Shown here in pieces: positions 1 to 9,834 of a DNA stretch of 24,127 bases. The stretch covers positions 1 through 24,127 of the forward strand of contig NW_026971581.1 in assembly GCF_963678635.1 (NCBI RefSeq). The letters run 5' to 3'. The position numbers were made by a program, and so were the translations under genes. Numbering within the stretch: the stretch's first letter is position 1; each line of letters begins with the position of its first letter. The notes under the pieces are model-generated. The model saw only the letters and a program-made list of their open reading frames with translations, was not told the origin of the DNA and searched no databases. Source of the DNA: Symsagittifera roscoffensis (Eukaryota > Xenacoelomorpha > Acoela > Convolutidae).

Positions 1-2455
1 CCAGGAGGAAGAGGATGAAGAGGAGCAAAGGAAATTGGATCTCAAGTCAGCCTCAATAGTTCAATCCAGGAGAATGAGGCACACGTCGGAAGAGAGAATG
101 GAACTATGGACAAATTTGGTGTAGTGACAACGATAAGCAAAGAGGCAAACACAACCGGGCCAGACAAAAAGACTTCGCGATTAGGACAAGTTCGGAGCCA
201 CAACCTGGAGAGAGTAGAACCAGAGGGCTCGGCAACGCGTTAATGGATCCTGAAATAAATAATGAAAAGACGTTGAAGCAGAGAGTCAAGGCCCGGATCT
301 CGACAAGCACGAAGTTACCTGGGACCGACAGGGTTACACCACCACTAGTGACGCCACTCGTGGAAAACGGGGCAGCACTAGAGGAAGCCTTAAACAACAT
401 AGTGGAAAGTTTAGGAGAACAAAACGAGCAAATGTCAATAAGGATGAGTGAACTAGAAAGAGCAGTTCACATTGAAAGAGAAAGTCTGCGGGAAGAAATA
501 AACCGCAACAGACAAGAAGTGGCAGGAGCGAAAAACGCTTGAAAAGAAAGAACGGACGAACATATGACGAGGAACTTGTCGCGAATGGACAAGAGAGGCG
601 GAACAGAGGGAGTTACGCTTAAGAGCCGACATGGAGAAGTTAAGAATTCAGCAAGAGCAGTCTCTTGGGACTCTTGACACAAAGATAGACGCGATGATGG
701 AGAGGCGAACTCAGGCTATCATGGATAGGTTGGACGGGCTACTAAGCCAGCAAGAGTGGACCAAAAGAAGGAGAACCGAACTCGGAGGTCCCAGCAGGCA
801 ACCGAGGGTGAACTTCAATGAACATCAAAGAGGAAGACGTATGGATCCACTAGAGGCAGGGGCAGTTCGTCAGGCTATGCCACAAGGGGTAATGGAGCAT
901 GGGGCCCGAACAGTAGAGCAAGTTCAACGGGGAACAGACGAACCTCTAACGAACGACCAACGCAAGGCACACATGCGACTGGGAGAAATGATTCCGGCAA
1001 CAGGGGACATGCAAGCCCGAGGAGGAGTCATGTGGGCCAAGCAGGAAACACTCACGGTGATTCGGATTGCAGGGATGCACCGCACACAGAGCCTTCGACG
1101 AGGTGTGAGGACACTCAAGCGGGACACTCAAGGGATGCTACGGCAATGGCCACAGCAATTTGAACCCCTAAACAGGTCTTTGAGACATTCCTGACAAGGT
1201 AATCTAGAACCAATGAACGCAGTGAGAAGTCCAGAAGAGTCTTTAAGAAACCAAGATGCTACAAAGACGAATCTGATGGCTGTATTGATACCTGGATAGA
1301 GGTAATGAAGTTGCATTTTGAGGAAGAGGACTTGTCGGAGAGACAGGAATGCAGTGCGCTCACCAGCAACTTGGAAGGGACAGCCCTGAACTGTGTCATG
1401 GCCAAGAAGCAATACCAACGTGACACTGCTGAGGAAATCTTCGAAATCTTGTTAAAACCGTTTCGAATCAGGGGTGCAGGGGCACCAGGCGATGATGCGC
1501 TTCGAGAAACGGAGGCAACGAGAAGATGAAACGATAGACAGGTTTCTCGATGATTTGGAAATGCTGAGGAGACGCAGCCAACCGGACGAGTCAAACCGAA
1601 GGATGAACTTGCCGTAGCCTCGAAATTTATCGATGGTGTGAAGAATGATGAACTTCGTACGATGCTAGCAACGCATTACACACCACTATCAACCAATGCG
1701 CCAACACCGGAGGAGTTGAGGCTCAAATCAAAAGAGTATCTTTTGTTGAAACCTCCTTCGAGATCTGGATATTACAAGAACAATTATGGCGATTTTAACA
1801 ACGAACCAGCAAACCAAGGGAACAATTGGTACAAACCGAGGGATGATATGGACAAGAGACGCTCTTGTGCTAATTGCAGTTCAACAGACCATCATGTGTC
1901 AGCATGCCCAGCTTACAAACAAGGCATGAAAGCAATAGGCTTTAGCCTCGAGGACGAAGATGCGTCAGAGTTGGACCATGAGGATTTCATGAGAGGAGTA
2001 ATTGCGAAATTCGGCCCGAGATGTTTCTTTTGCAACTTGGAAGGTCATTTTAAATCAGATTGTCCCGCAATTCTGGGATGCAGTGGCAGACATCAAGCAT
2101 CCAAGACATGAAGAAGCTTGGTCAGGAGTGAAAGCCAGCAAGGCTCGACTTTTGAGTGAAGCGAGGCACGCAGAAAGGATAAACCTCAAGAGCTGGCGGC
2201 AAAGAAAATGCAAGCGGTAACAGGGGAGACACGTGAGCCGGAACCAGCAACTGCGGCTGAGGACTTCAAGATCGATTATAAGGCAGCTGCAAGGGATGCT
2301 CTAAATAGAGTACAACAGGAATTGGTGACAAAAGAGATCGAACAAAAAGTGAAACTTGAACTGGAAAATGAAAAGCTTCAGGAGCAATTGAATACCTTCG
2401 AAGCAACGGAGTTCGAGGAGACGAAAACACCAAGCAGTTTTAGACATGAAACTTA
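1..2455 (+). pseudogene. Frame-broken gag region, upstream copy
   Basis: The same gag sequence as 5724-8175, but cut into short pieces by 16 one-base insertions or deletions (examples near 37, 125, 167, 521, 545, 588, 748, 783, 829, 1158, 1177, 1455, 1613, 2066, 2161 and 2438). Pieces that can still be read include the coiled-coil part (243-542 and 631-770), the capsid-like part (1305-1450 and 1638-1740), and both CCHC zinc knuckles at about 1867-1908 and 2023-2064. The in-frame TAA of the downstream copy is also present, just after 1196. With 16 indels and no substitution in this stretch, base-calling error is as likely as genuine decay. Confidence 0.85.
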
Positions 2456-4217
2456 AAGTGATCTCCGGTAAGAGGTTCGGCATGGCGCCGCAGGGAAAGA
2501 AGATACAGTCGATAATCTCAGTGGCTGGACACCAGGTAATAAGAAATCTGAGTGAACCATCAGAGTTCACTTTAATGCATTTGGACACATATGCAGATTA
2601 TCTGAGGCAGGTGGAGCCACGCACCGAGTCGAGAGCTGTGCGAGCACTACTAACGACGGGTGGCCCTCGCATGAAGAGACTTCATGGACGCTACATGGAG
2701 GTCTATGGGCCGTATCAAATAATGCTGAACGTGGATGGAATCAGTATCTACACCAGGACTTATATAACAACAGATGATGACCAAATGGGGCAGATCTATT
2801 TGGGTGAAGAGGAACTCAAAGTCCGCAGGATAGGCCATGACGCCATGATGGAACAAGACGCGGTACACATTGGATATGAGGCAGATGTGACAGCACATCT
2901 GCTCGACACCAACGGAACAAAAATCGGAGTCACAGGGCTTCTGGACACAGGAGCGGTGGTGAGTGTGATGCCGATAAAAACCTGGGAAAAGATGGGCTTC
3001 ACGCGAGAAGATCTAATTCCAACGAATCTCCGACTGGCCGCAGCCAATCAAGGAGCTATCTACGTAGCCGGAAGAACACCAATAACGGTCCTCCACATGG
3101 GAGGACGGGATCTTTGGATGAGCTTCCTGGTGGTAGAGAATCTGGACGACGCCGACCAATTCATCTTGGGCAGAGATTTTGTCAGGAATTTTGACGTGAT
3201 GATTGACTTGAACAACGGTCTGATACGGATTAGAAACCCGGACCGGAAGTATGTTATGAGACCAATTAATAGGATAATAACAGACGAAAGCCAGGTACCA
3301 AATTTTTTGGATAGCAAAGTAAAATTACAACCAGGACAAGCTGTGGTAGCAGTTTTTAGAATGAGACATTTGAATTCGTTAAGTGATAGTAAACAGGTTT
3401 GCTTAGTACCGAATCCAAATAGTCAGAGTTCGGTGATTTTAGGCCGGAGCTTCTCGGTAACGCGAAACGGACTGTGTGTCAGTGTGTTGTTGAACACACT
3501 GGACACCACGGTTTCAATCCAGCGTGGAAAGAAGCTTGGCTACGCTTTGCCGATGAGGACCGACTATGAGGAGACACAAAACTTGAAGAAACATAGTGTG
3601 AAAGACTTTCCTTATGATGCCAATAAAGATAAAATTTTAAAGAGGATTAATGAATTAAAATCTATTCATAAATTGTTTTCAATGACATCCGAAACGGACG
3701 ACGGGTTATCAAGCTGCTCGAATTTTCCGGAACGCCCCTCGTCATATGAATTAGAATCTGACAAACCGGTTTTGCCAGAAATAGAACATTTAAAAGGGAA
3801 AATAGGTGAGGGAGATTTCGAAAAATTGCGGGACCTCCTAAATCGGAACGCGAATGTATTTTCAAAACATAAAGCGGATATCGGTTGCTGTAATTTCGTC
3901 GAACACGAAATCGAACTAGAAGAGGGCGCCGTTCCCCACAGGGAAGGTGCAAGGCGAATGACGCCACATAAATCGGAAGCGTGCCGAGCGGAAATAGATA
4001 TGTTGCTTGAATACGACATGATAGAACCCTCGAAATCGCCATGGGCTTGCGGAGTAGTAATGGCGAAAAAGAAAGGGGGCAGCTTAGATTTTGTTGCGAC
4101 TTTCGTTACTTGAACGCGGTAACGATAAAAGATGCGTACCCGATACCGCAAATAGATGAGAGCCTATCTAATTTTGGTGATTCCAAGTTCTTCACCACAT
4201 TGGACTTAGGTTCTGCC
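2446..4217 (+). pseudogene. Protease and N-terminal RT fragment, upstream copy
   Basis: An open frame runs from 2446 to 4113 and contains the aspartic protease (LLDTGAVVSVMP at about 2938, ILGRDF at about 3166) and the start of the reverse transcriptase (SPWACGVVMAKKKGG). As in the downstream copy, the RT then moves to another frame at a run of five G (about 4075-4079) and goes on through the FCCDFRYLN motif to 4217. It is cut at the GSA of RT motif A, so the polymerase palm, RNase H and integrase are absent. Apart from one Asn/Ser difference this stretch is identical to 8167-9938. It cannot encode a working RT. Confidence 0.88.
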
Positions 4218-4400
4218 GGAGGGGTCAAAGATTTTTCAAGTTAGGAGGGGTCCGAATCCGGAGGGGTCTTATAGTTGCTAATTCGGAGGGGTCCAAATCC
4301 GGAGGGGTTTTATATTAACTAACTCAGAGGGGTCCCAATCCGGAGGGGTCTAGATTCTATTAGTCCGGAAGGGTCATATTTGTGCCAATCCGGAGGGGTA
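4218..4400. repeat. 41-bp higher-order tandem repeat of a CCGGAGGGGTC motif
   Basis: Nine copies of GGAGGGGTC, or a one-base variant, start at 4218, 4244, 4260, 4285, 4301, 4327, 4342, 4367 and 4392. The spacings alternate: 26, 16, 25, 16, 26, 15, 25, 25. The true unit is therefore about 41 bp, with two motif copies each, usually preceded by AATC. The same AATCCGGAAGGGT motif reappears at 22596 and, inverted, at 22216 and 22542. Possible roles are a factor-binding array in an LTR or leader, or a plain minisatellite. The first motif begins exactly at the junction with the truncated upstream copy. Confidence 0.85.
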
Positions 4401-5187
4401 TTTTTTTGTTAAAGGACTCAGGTAAACGAAAGAAAGACTAAAAAGTGAGAGGTATTAGGTTATTAACACACAGGCTAGCTATCAGTGACTGCACTGGTAA
4501 CTTGCCTTTCAATAAGAACCAGACTAAAACAAAACAGGTCCGAACTCGGATATTCGCGACACTAAGTCTAAATTAAAAAGAGCGTGATTCATTGGTGTGG
4601 ATTGTAACATAATACGTTTTTGGGAAAAGTGACTGCCCTGAGGATTTTAGTAGGTCTAGCTCGGGAAGTCCGAAGGCAGATAGGTAACACAGTACTCGGT
4701 GGGTGCAATAGACGCCCACCTGAGAAAATTACTGCCTTCAAAGTTTTGTCTGTTTGGTGCAGCACCGAGCAGGGAAAGCTTTTTCTTTAAAAGACAGGTT
4801 CGACTATTGTACTGCGACCGACTAAGAGTACATTACACATACGTTTTTTTCATAGAGGTATTCATAGTTTGACATTAAATATATATATTTTTTTTTTTTT
4901 TTTTTTAAATCAACATAAACTGTGCTTGATTGGGTAGTGAGTACACTATCTTTTAAATTGACTGATAACATCATATTGTGCTAGTTTTCAAATCTTACCA
5001 CCGATAATCGGTTAGTGTGAATAAATTTTATACAAAATGTACTCTGATAACATACAGGGATTCGTGGTCACTATTTAATAGAATCTTGTGAAACTTATTG
5101 TGTTGTGTCATTATTATTGTCAACAAAAATGTAAGGTCTCTAGCAATCGAGTTAAGTGTATAGGCATTAAAAAGTGACAAATAGAGA
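4401..5187 (+). other. Noncoding leader between repeat array and gag
   Basis: There is no credible coding frame here. It holds a possible splice donor (CAG|GTAAAC at 4421/4422), a two-part stem-loop (4672-4739), a T19 run (4888-4906) preceded by an AT-repeat, and a small palindrome ACCGATAATCGGT (5000-5012). It is AT-rich compared with the gag region that follows. It is probably the untranslated leader, perhaps with the tail of the 5' LTR. I looked for a TGG-initial tRNA-complementary primer site and could not choose one with confidence. Confidence 0.6.
4672..4739 (+). other. Branched stem-loop in the leader
   Basis: GAAGGCAG (4672-4679) is the exact reverse complement of CTGCCTTC (4732-4739). 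Enclosed between them is a second hairpin, GGTGGGTG/CGCCCACC (4698-4705 and 4713-4720), eight pairs including one G-T, with the seven-base loop CAATAGA. Nearby, GCACCGAG (4762-4769) could instead pair with CTCGGTG at 4696, giving a possible alternative fold. Such structures are common in retroelement leaders (packaging, dimerisation, translation control), but no function is shown here. Confidence 0.5.
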
Positions 5188-6924
5188 ATGAGTCTAGACA
5201 AGTCAAGGATACCAAAACGAGGTAATAGCTCTAGGAAATTTATACCTGAAAAGCAAAGAAAAACGATGACCGATCCTTTTGTGGATTGGATCAAGCGATC
5301 CCGGTCCGACAAAGGGGAGACGGTTTCAGGCAGAATGGTTGAAACGAGAAGTCAGAAGACCTCAGAAGAGCGTAAAGAACTGTTAGAAGTGGAGGTCAAT
5401 ACGGACCATGCCTTGAACGACGACCAGGAAGTACAGGGACTGGAAGGGAGAGGCAGAAGGCTGGCGAGTGAATCTACTCCGATAGAACAAGGCCATGATT
5501 TTGCCACTTCCACCGGGACATTGGATCGAGAAGAGATGTCAGAACTGTCCGACATCTCAACTGAAGTAGCGGCGACGAGAAGATCTCCGACAGACAACAC
5601 TATGATGGCAGGCGGAACTGGAAAACAAACAACGTCATCATCGTTCTCAGAAAGAATGAAGAACACCTTCGGAAACATCTTTCCATTCACCATGGGAGGA
5701 GGCGCAGGGAACGAAGTTGAAACCCAGGAGGAAGAGGATGAAGAGGAGCAAAGGAAATTTGGATCTCAAGTCAGCCTCAATAGTTCAATCCAGGAGAATG
5801 AGGCACACGTCGGAAGAGAGAATGGAACTATGGACAAATTTGGTGTAGTGACAACGATAAGCAAAGAGGCAAACACACCGGGCCAGACAAAAGACTTCGC
5901 GATTAGGACAAGTTCGGAGCCACAACCTGGAGAGAGTAGAACCAGAGGGCTCGGCAACGCGTTAATGGATCCTGAAATAAATAATGAAAAGACGTTGAAG
6001 CAGAGAGTCAAGGCCCGGATCTCGACAAGCACGAAGTTACCTGGGACCGACAGGGTTACACCACCACTAGTGACGCCACTCGTGGAAAACGGGGCAGCAC
6101 TAGAGGAAGCCTTAAACAACATAGTGGAAAGTTTAGGAGAACAAAACGAGCAAATGTCAATAAGGATGAGTGAACTAGAAAGAGCAGTTCACATTGAAAG
6201 AGAAAGTCTGCGGGAAGAAATAAACCGCAACAGACAAGAAGTTGGCAGGAGCGAAAAACGCTTGAAAGAAAGAACGGACGAACATATGACGAGGAACTTG
6301 TCGCGAATGACAAGAGAGGCGGAACAGAGGGAGTTACGCTTAAGAGCCGACATGGAGAAGTTAAGAATTCAGCAAGAGCAGTCTCTTGGGACTCTTGACA
6401 CAAAGATAGACGCGATGATGGAGAGGCGAACTCAGGCTATCATGGATAGGTTGGACGGGCTACTAAGCAGCAAGAGTGGACCAAAAGAAGGAGAACCGAA
6501 CTCGGGAGGTCCCAGCAGGCAACCGAGGGTGAACTTCAATGAACATCAAAAGAGGAAGACGTATGGATCCACTAGAGGCAGGGGCAGTTCGTCAGGCTAT
6601 GCCACAAGGGGTAATGGAGCATGGGGCCCGAACAGTAGAGCAAGTTCAACGGGGAACAGACGAACCTCTAACGAACGACCAACGCAAGGCACACATGCGA
6701 CTGGGAGAAATGATTCCGGCAACAGGGGACATGCAAGCCCGAGGAGGAGTCATGTGGGCCAAGCAGGAAACACTCACGGTGATTCGGATTGCAGGGATGC
6801 ACCGCACACAGAGCCTTCGACGAGGTGTGAGGACACTCAAGCGGGACACTCAAGGGATGCTACGGCAATGGCCACAGCATTTGAACCCCTAAACAGGTCT
6901 TTGGAGACATTCCTGACAAGGTAA
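5188..6924 (+). CDS. gag: Gag N-terminal part: coiled-coil and G/S/R-rich protein
   Basis: 578 codons. The first ATG at 5188 follows AATAGAGA and opens the longest frame. The order along the protein is: a basic, Ser/Thr-rich N terminus; an acidic run near residues 178-190; a long predicted coiled coil at about 300-427, rich in Glu, Arg, Gln and Leu at heptad spacing; then a Gly/Ser/Arg/Asn-rich tail at 435-560 that looks like a nucleic-acid-binding region. No signal peptide or membrane segment is seen. The frame ends at TAA (6922-6924), but the same frame stays open afterwards for 2.9 kb and encodes the rest of gag. This stop is therefore internal to the expected polyprotein. It is shared with the upstream copy, so it predates the duplication. 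GTAAT at the stop also resembles a splice donor. Confidence 0.8.
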   Translation: MSLDKSRIPKRGNSSRKFIPEKQRKTMTDPFVDWIKRSRSDKGETVSGRMVETRSQKTSEERKELLEVEVNTDHALNDDQEVQGLEGRGRRLASESTPIEQGHDFATSTGTLDREEMSELSDISTEVAATRRSPTDNTMMAGGTGKQTTSSSFSERMKNTFGNIFPFTMGGGAGNEVETQEEEDEEEQRKFGSQVSLNSSIQENEAHVGRENGTMDKFGVVTTISKEANTPGQTKDFAIRTSSEPQPGESRTRGLGNALMDPEINNEKTLKQRVKARISTSTKLPGTDRVTPPLVTPLVENGAALEEALNNIVESLGEQNEQMSIRMSELERAVHIERESLREEINRNRQEVGRSEKRLKERTDEHMTRNLSRMTREAEQRELRLRADMEKLRIQQEQSLGTLDTKIDAMMERRTQAIMDRLDGLLSSKSGPKEGEPNSGGPSRQPRVNFNEHQKRKTYGSTRGRGSSSGYATRGNGAWGPNSRASSTGNRRTSNERPTQGTHATGRNDSGNRGHASPRRSHVGQAGNTHGDSDCRDAPHTEPSTRCEDTQAGHSRDATAMATAFEPLNRSLETFLTR

Positions 6925-7026
6925 TCTAGAACCAATGAACGCAGTGAGAAGTCCAGAAGAGTCTTTAAGAAACCAAGATGCTACAAAGACGAATCTGATG
7001 GCTGTATTGATACCTGGATAGAGGTA

Positions 7027-9834
7027 ATGAAGTTGCATTTTGAGGAAGAGGACTTGTCGGAGAGACAGGAATGCAGTGCGCTCACCAGCAACTTGGAAGG
7101 GACAGCCCTGAACTGTGTCATGGCCAAGAAGCAATACCAACGTGACACTGCTGAGGAAATCTTCGAAATCTTGTTAAACCGTTTCGAATCAGGGGTGCAG
7201 GGGCACCAGGCGATGATGCGCTTCGAGAAACGGAGGCAACGAGAAGATGAAACGATAGACAGGTTTCTCGATGATTTGGAAATGCTGAGGAGACGCAGCC
7301 AACCGGACGAGTCAAACCGAAGGATGAACTTGGCCGTAGCCTCGAAATTTATCGATGGTGTGAAGAATGATGAACTTCGTACGATGCTAGCAACGCATTA
7401 CACACCACTATCAACCAATGCGCCAACACCGGAGGAGTTGAGGCTCAAATCAAAAGAGTATCTTTTGTTGAAACCTCCTTCGAGATCTGGATATTACAAG
7501 AACAATTATGGCGATTTTAACAACGAACCAGCAAACCAAGGGAACAATTGGTACAAACCGAGGGATGATATGGACAAGAGACGCTCTTGTGCTAATTGCA
7601 GTTCAACAGACCATCATGTGTCAGCATGCCCAGCTTACAAACAAGGCATGAAAGCAATAGGCTTTAGCCTCGAGGACGAAGATGCGTCAGAGTTGGACCA
7701 TGAGGATTTCATGAGAGGAGTAATTGCGAAATTCGGCCCGAGATGTTTCTTTTGCAACTTGGAAGGTCATTTTAAATCAGATTGTCCGCAATTCTGGGAT
7801 GCAGTGGCAGACATCAAGCATCCAAGACATGAAGAAGCTTGGTCAGGAGTGAAAGCCAGCAAGGCTCGACTTTTGAGTGAAGCGGAGGCACGCAGAAAGG
7901 ATAAACCTCAAGAGCTGGCGGCAAAGAAAATGCAAGCGGTAACAGGGGAGACACGTGAGCCGGAACCAGCAACTGCGGCTGAGGACTTCAAGATCGATTA
8001 TAAGGCAGCTGCAAGGGATGCTCTAAATAGAGTACAACAGGAATTGGTGACAAAAGAGATCGAACAAAAAGTGAAACTTGAACTGGAAAATGAAAAGCTT
8101 CAGGAGCAATTGAATACCTTCGAAGCAACGGAGTTCGAGGAGACGAAAACACCAAGCAGTTTAGACATGAAACTTAAAGTGATCTCCGGTAAGAGGTTCG
8201 GCATGGCGCCGCAGGGAAAGAAGATACAGTCGATAATCTCAGTGGCTGGACACCAGGTAATAAGAAATCTGAGTGAACCATCAGAGTTCACTTTAATGCA
8301 TTTGGACACATATGCAGATTATCTGAGGCAGGTGGAGCCACGCACCGAGTCGAGAGCTGTGCGAGCACTACTAACGACGGGTGGCCCTCGCATGAAGAGA
8401 CTTCATGGACGCTACATGGAGGTCTATGGGCCGTATCAAATAATGCTGAACGTGGATGGAATCAGTATCTACACCAGGACTTATATAACAACAGATGATG
8501 ACCAAATGGGGCAGATCTATTTGGGTGAAGAGGAACTCAAAGTCCGCAGGATAGGCCATGACGCCATGATGGAACAAGACGCGGTACACATTGGATATGA
8601 GGCAGATGTGACAGCACATCTGCTCGACACCAACGGAACAAAAATCGGAGTCACAGGGCTTCTGGACACAGGAGCGGTGGTGAGTGTGATGCCGATAAAA
8701 ACCTGGGAAAAGATGGGCTTCACGCGAGAAGATCTAATTCCAACGAATCTCCGACTGGCCGCAGCCAATCAAGGAGCTATCTACGTAGCCGGAAGAACAC
8801 CAATAACGGTCCTCCACATGGGAGGACGGGATCTTTGGATGAGCTTCCTGGTGGTAGAGAATCTGGACGACGCCGACCAATTCATCTTGGGCAGAGATTT
8901 TGTCAGGAATTTTGACGTGATGATTGACTTGAGCAACGGTCTGATACGGATTAGAAACCCGGACCGGAAGTATGTTATGAGACCAATTAATAGGATAATA
9001 ACAGACGAAAGCCAGGTACCAAATTTTTTGGATAGCAAAGTAAAATTACAACCAGGACAAGCTGTGGTAGCAGTTTTTAGAATGAGACATTTGAATTCGT
9101 TAAGTGATAGTAAACAGGTTTGCTTAGTACCGAATCCAAATAGTCAGAGTTCGGTGATTTTAGGCCGGAGCTTCTCGGTAACGCGAAACGGACTGTGTGT
9201 CAGTGTGTTGTTGAACACACTGGACACCACGGTTTCAATCCAGCGTGGAAAGAAGCTTGGCTACGCTTTGCCGATGAGGACCGACTATGAGGAGACACAA
9301 AACTTGAAGAAACATAGTGTGAAAGACTTTCCTTATGATGCCAATAAAGATAAAATTTTAAAGAGGATTAATGAATTAAAATCTATTCATAAATTGTTTT
9401 CAATGACATCCGAAACGGACGACGGGTTATCAAGCTGCTCGAATTTTCCGGAACGCCCCTCGTCATATGAATTAGAATCTGACAAACCGGTTTTGCCAGA
9501 AATAGAACATTTAAAAGGGAAAATAGGTGAGGGAGATTTCGAAAAATTGCGGGACCTCCTAAATCGGAACGCGAATGTATTTTCAAAACATAAAGCGGAT
9601 ATCGGTTGCTGTAATTTCGTCGAACACGAAATCGAACTAGAAGAGGGCGCCGTTCCCCACAGGGAAGGTGCAAGGCGAATGACGCCACATAAATCGGAAG
9701 CGTGCCGAGCGGAAATAGATATGTTGCTTGAATACGACATGATAGAACCCTCGAAATCGCCATGGGCTTGCGGAGTAGTAATGGCGAAAAAGAAAGGGGG
9801 CAGCTTAGATTTTGTTGCGACTTTCGTTACTTGA
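7027..9834 (+). CDS. gag-pro: Gag capsid/nucleocapsid, aspartic protease and N-terminal RT
   Basis: 935 codons from the first ATG; the frame is actually open from 6925, directly after the TAA and in the same frame as the gag N-terminal part. Residues 1-150 resemble the retrotransposon gag (capsid) domain. Two zinc knuckles of the form CX2CX4HX4C follow, C188/C191/H196/C201 and C240/C243/H248/C253, which bind RNA in the packaged particle. A second coiled coil is at about 320-365. The retropepsin active site is DTGA with D547, and ILGRDF near 621 is the usual second protease motif. The last 55 residues begin the RT fingers. The frame then ends at TGA because the RT continues in another frame from the G5 run at about 9797-9801. 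The break is identical in the upstream copy. Confidence 0.88.
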   Translation: MKLHFEEEDLSERQECSALTSNLEGTALNCVMAKKQYQRDTAEEIFEILLNRFESGVQGHQAMMRFEKRRQREDETIDRFLDDLEMLRRRSQPDESNRRMNLAVASKFIDGVKNDELRTMLATHYTPLSTNAPTPEELRLKSKEYLLLKPPSRSGYYKNNYGDFNNEPANQGNNWYKPRDDMDKRRSCANCSSTDHHVSACPAYKQGMKAIGFSLEDEDASELDHEDFMRGVIAKFGPRCFFCNLEGHFKSDCPQFWDAVADIKHPRHEEAWSGVKASKARLLSEAEARRKDKPQELAAKKMQAVTGETREPEPATAAEDFKIDYKAAARDALNRVQQELVTKEIEQKVKLELENEKLQEQLNTFEATEFEETKTPSSLDMKLKVISGKRFGMAPQGKKIQSIISVAGHQVIRNLSEPSEFTLMHLDTYADYLRQVEPRTESRAVRALLTTGGPRMKRLHGRYMEVYGPYQIMLNVDGISIYTRTYITTDDDQMGQIYLGEEELKVRRIGHDAMMEQDAVHIGYEADVTAHLLDTNGTKIGVTGLLDTGAVVSVMPIKTWEKMGFTREDLIPTNLRLAAANQGAIYVAGRTPITVLHMGGRDLWMSFLVVENLDDADQFILGRDFVRNFDVMIDLSNGLIRIRNPDRKYVMRPINRIITDESQVPNFLDSKVKLQPGQAVVAVFRMRHLNSLSDSKQVCLVPNPNSQSSVILGRSFSVTRNGLCVSVLLNTLDTTVSIQRGKKLGYALPMRTDYEETQNLKKHSVKDFPYDANKDKILKRINELKSIHKLFSMTSETDDGLSSCSNFPERPSSYELESDKPVLPEIEHLKGKIGEGDFEKLRDLLNRNANVFSKHKADIGCCNFVEHEIELEEGAVPHREGARRMTPHKSEACRAEIDMLLEYDMIEPSKSPWACGVVMAKKKGGSLDFVATFVT

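Larger units (their letters stand above)
1..4217 (+). mobile_element. Truncated upstream copy of the Ty3/gypsy-like element (gag to early RT)
   Basis: This block repeats 5724-9938 almost exactly. I compared the two by eye and found one substitution (A at 3212 against G at 8933) and 16 single-base length differences. Every length difference is in or beside a short homopolymer, and all fall before about position 2440. The left edge is the window edge, so the true 5' limit is unknown. The right edge is abrupt: the match stops at 4217, inside RT motif A, and the next base starts a repeat unrelated to RT. This can be a real tandem or segmental duplication, or an assembly artefact; the homopolymer pattern favours poor consensus quality in the first 2.4 kb. 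Confidence 0.9.

Noticed and set aside
104-400. Minus-strand frames opposite gag and pol (such as 104-400, 1259-1594, 3666-4151 and their repeats at 5766-6122, 9387-9872)
   Set aside because: They mirror the coding strand, recur only because the region is duplicated, and show no domain or codon pattern of their own.
4755-4775. TGGTGCAGCACCGAGC as a tRNA primer-binding site
   Set aside because: It starts with TGG and could pair with a tRNA 3' end, but I cannot match it to a known tRNA acceptor, and no LTR end is visible just before it.
6539-6892. 117-codon + strand frame inside the gag C-terminal part
   Set aside because: It is an alternative frame of a repetitive G/S/R-rich region. The main frame fits gag better, and there is no start context or motif.
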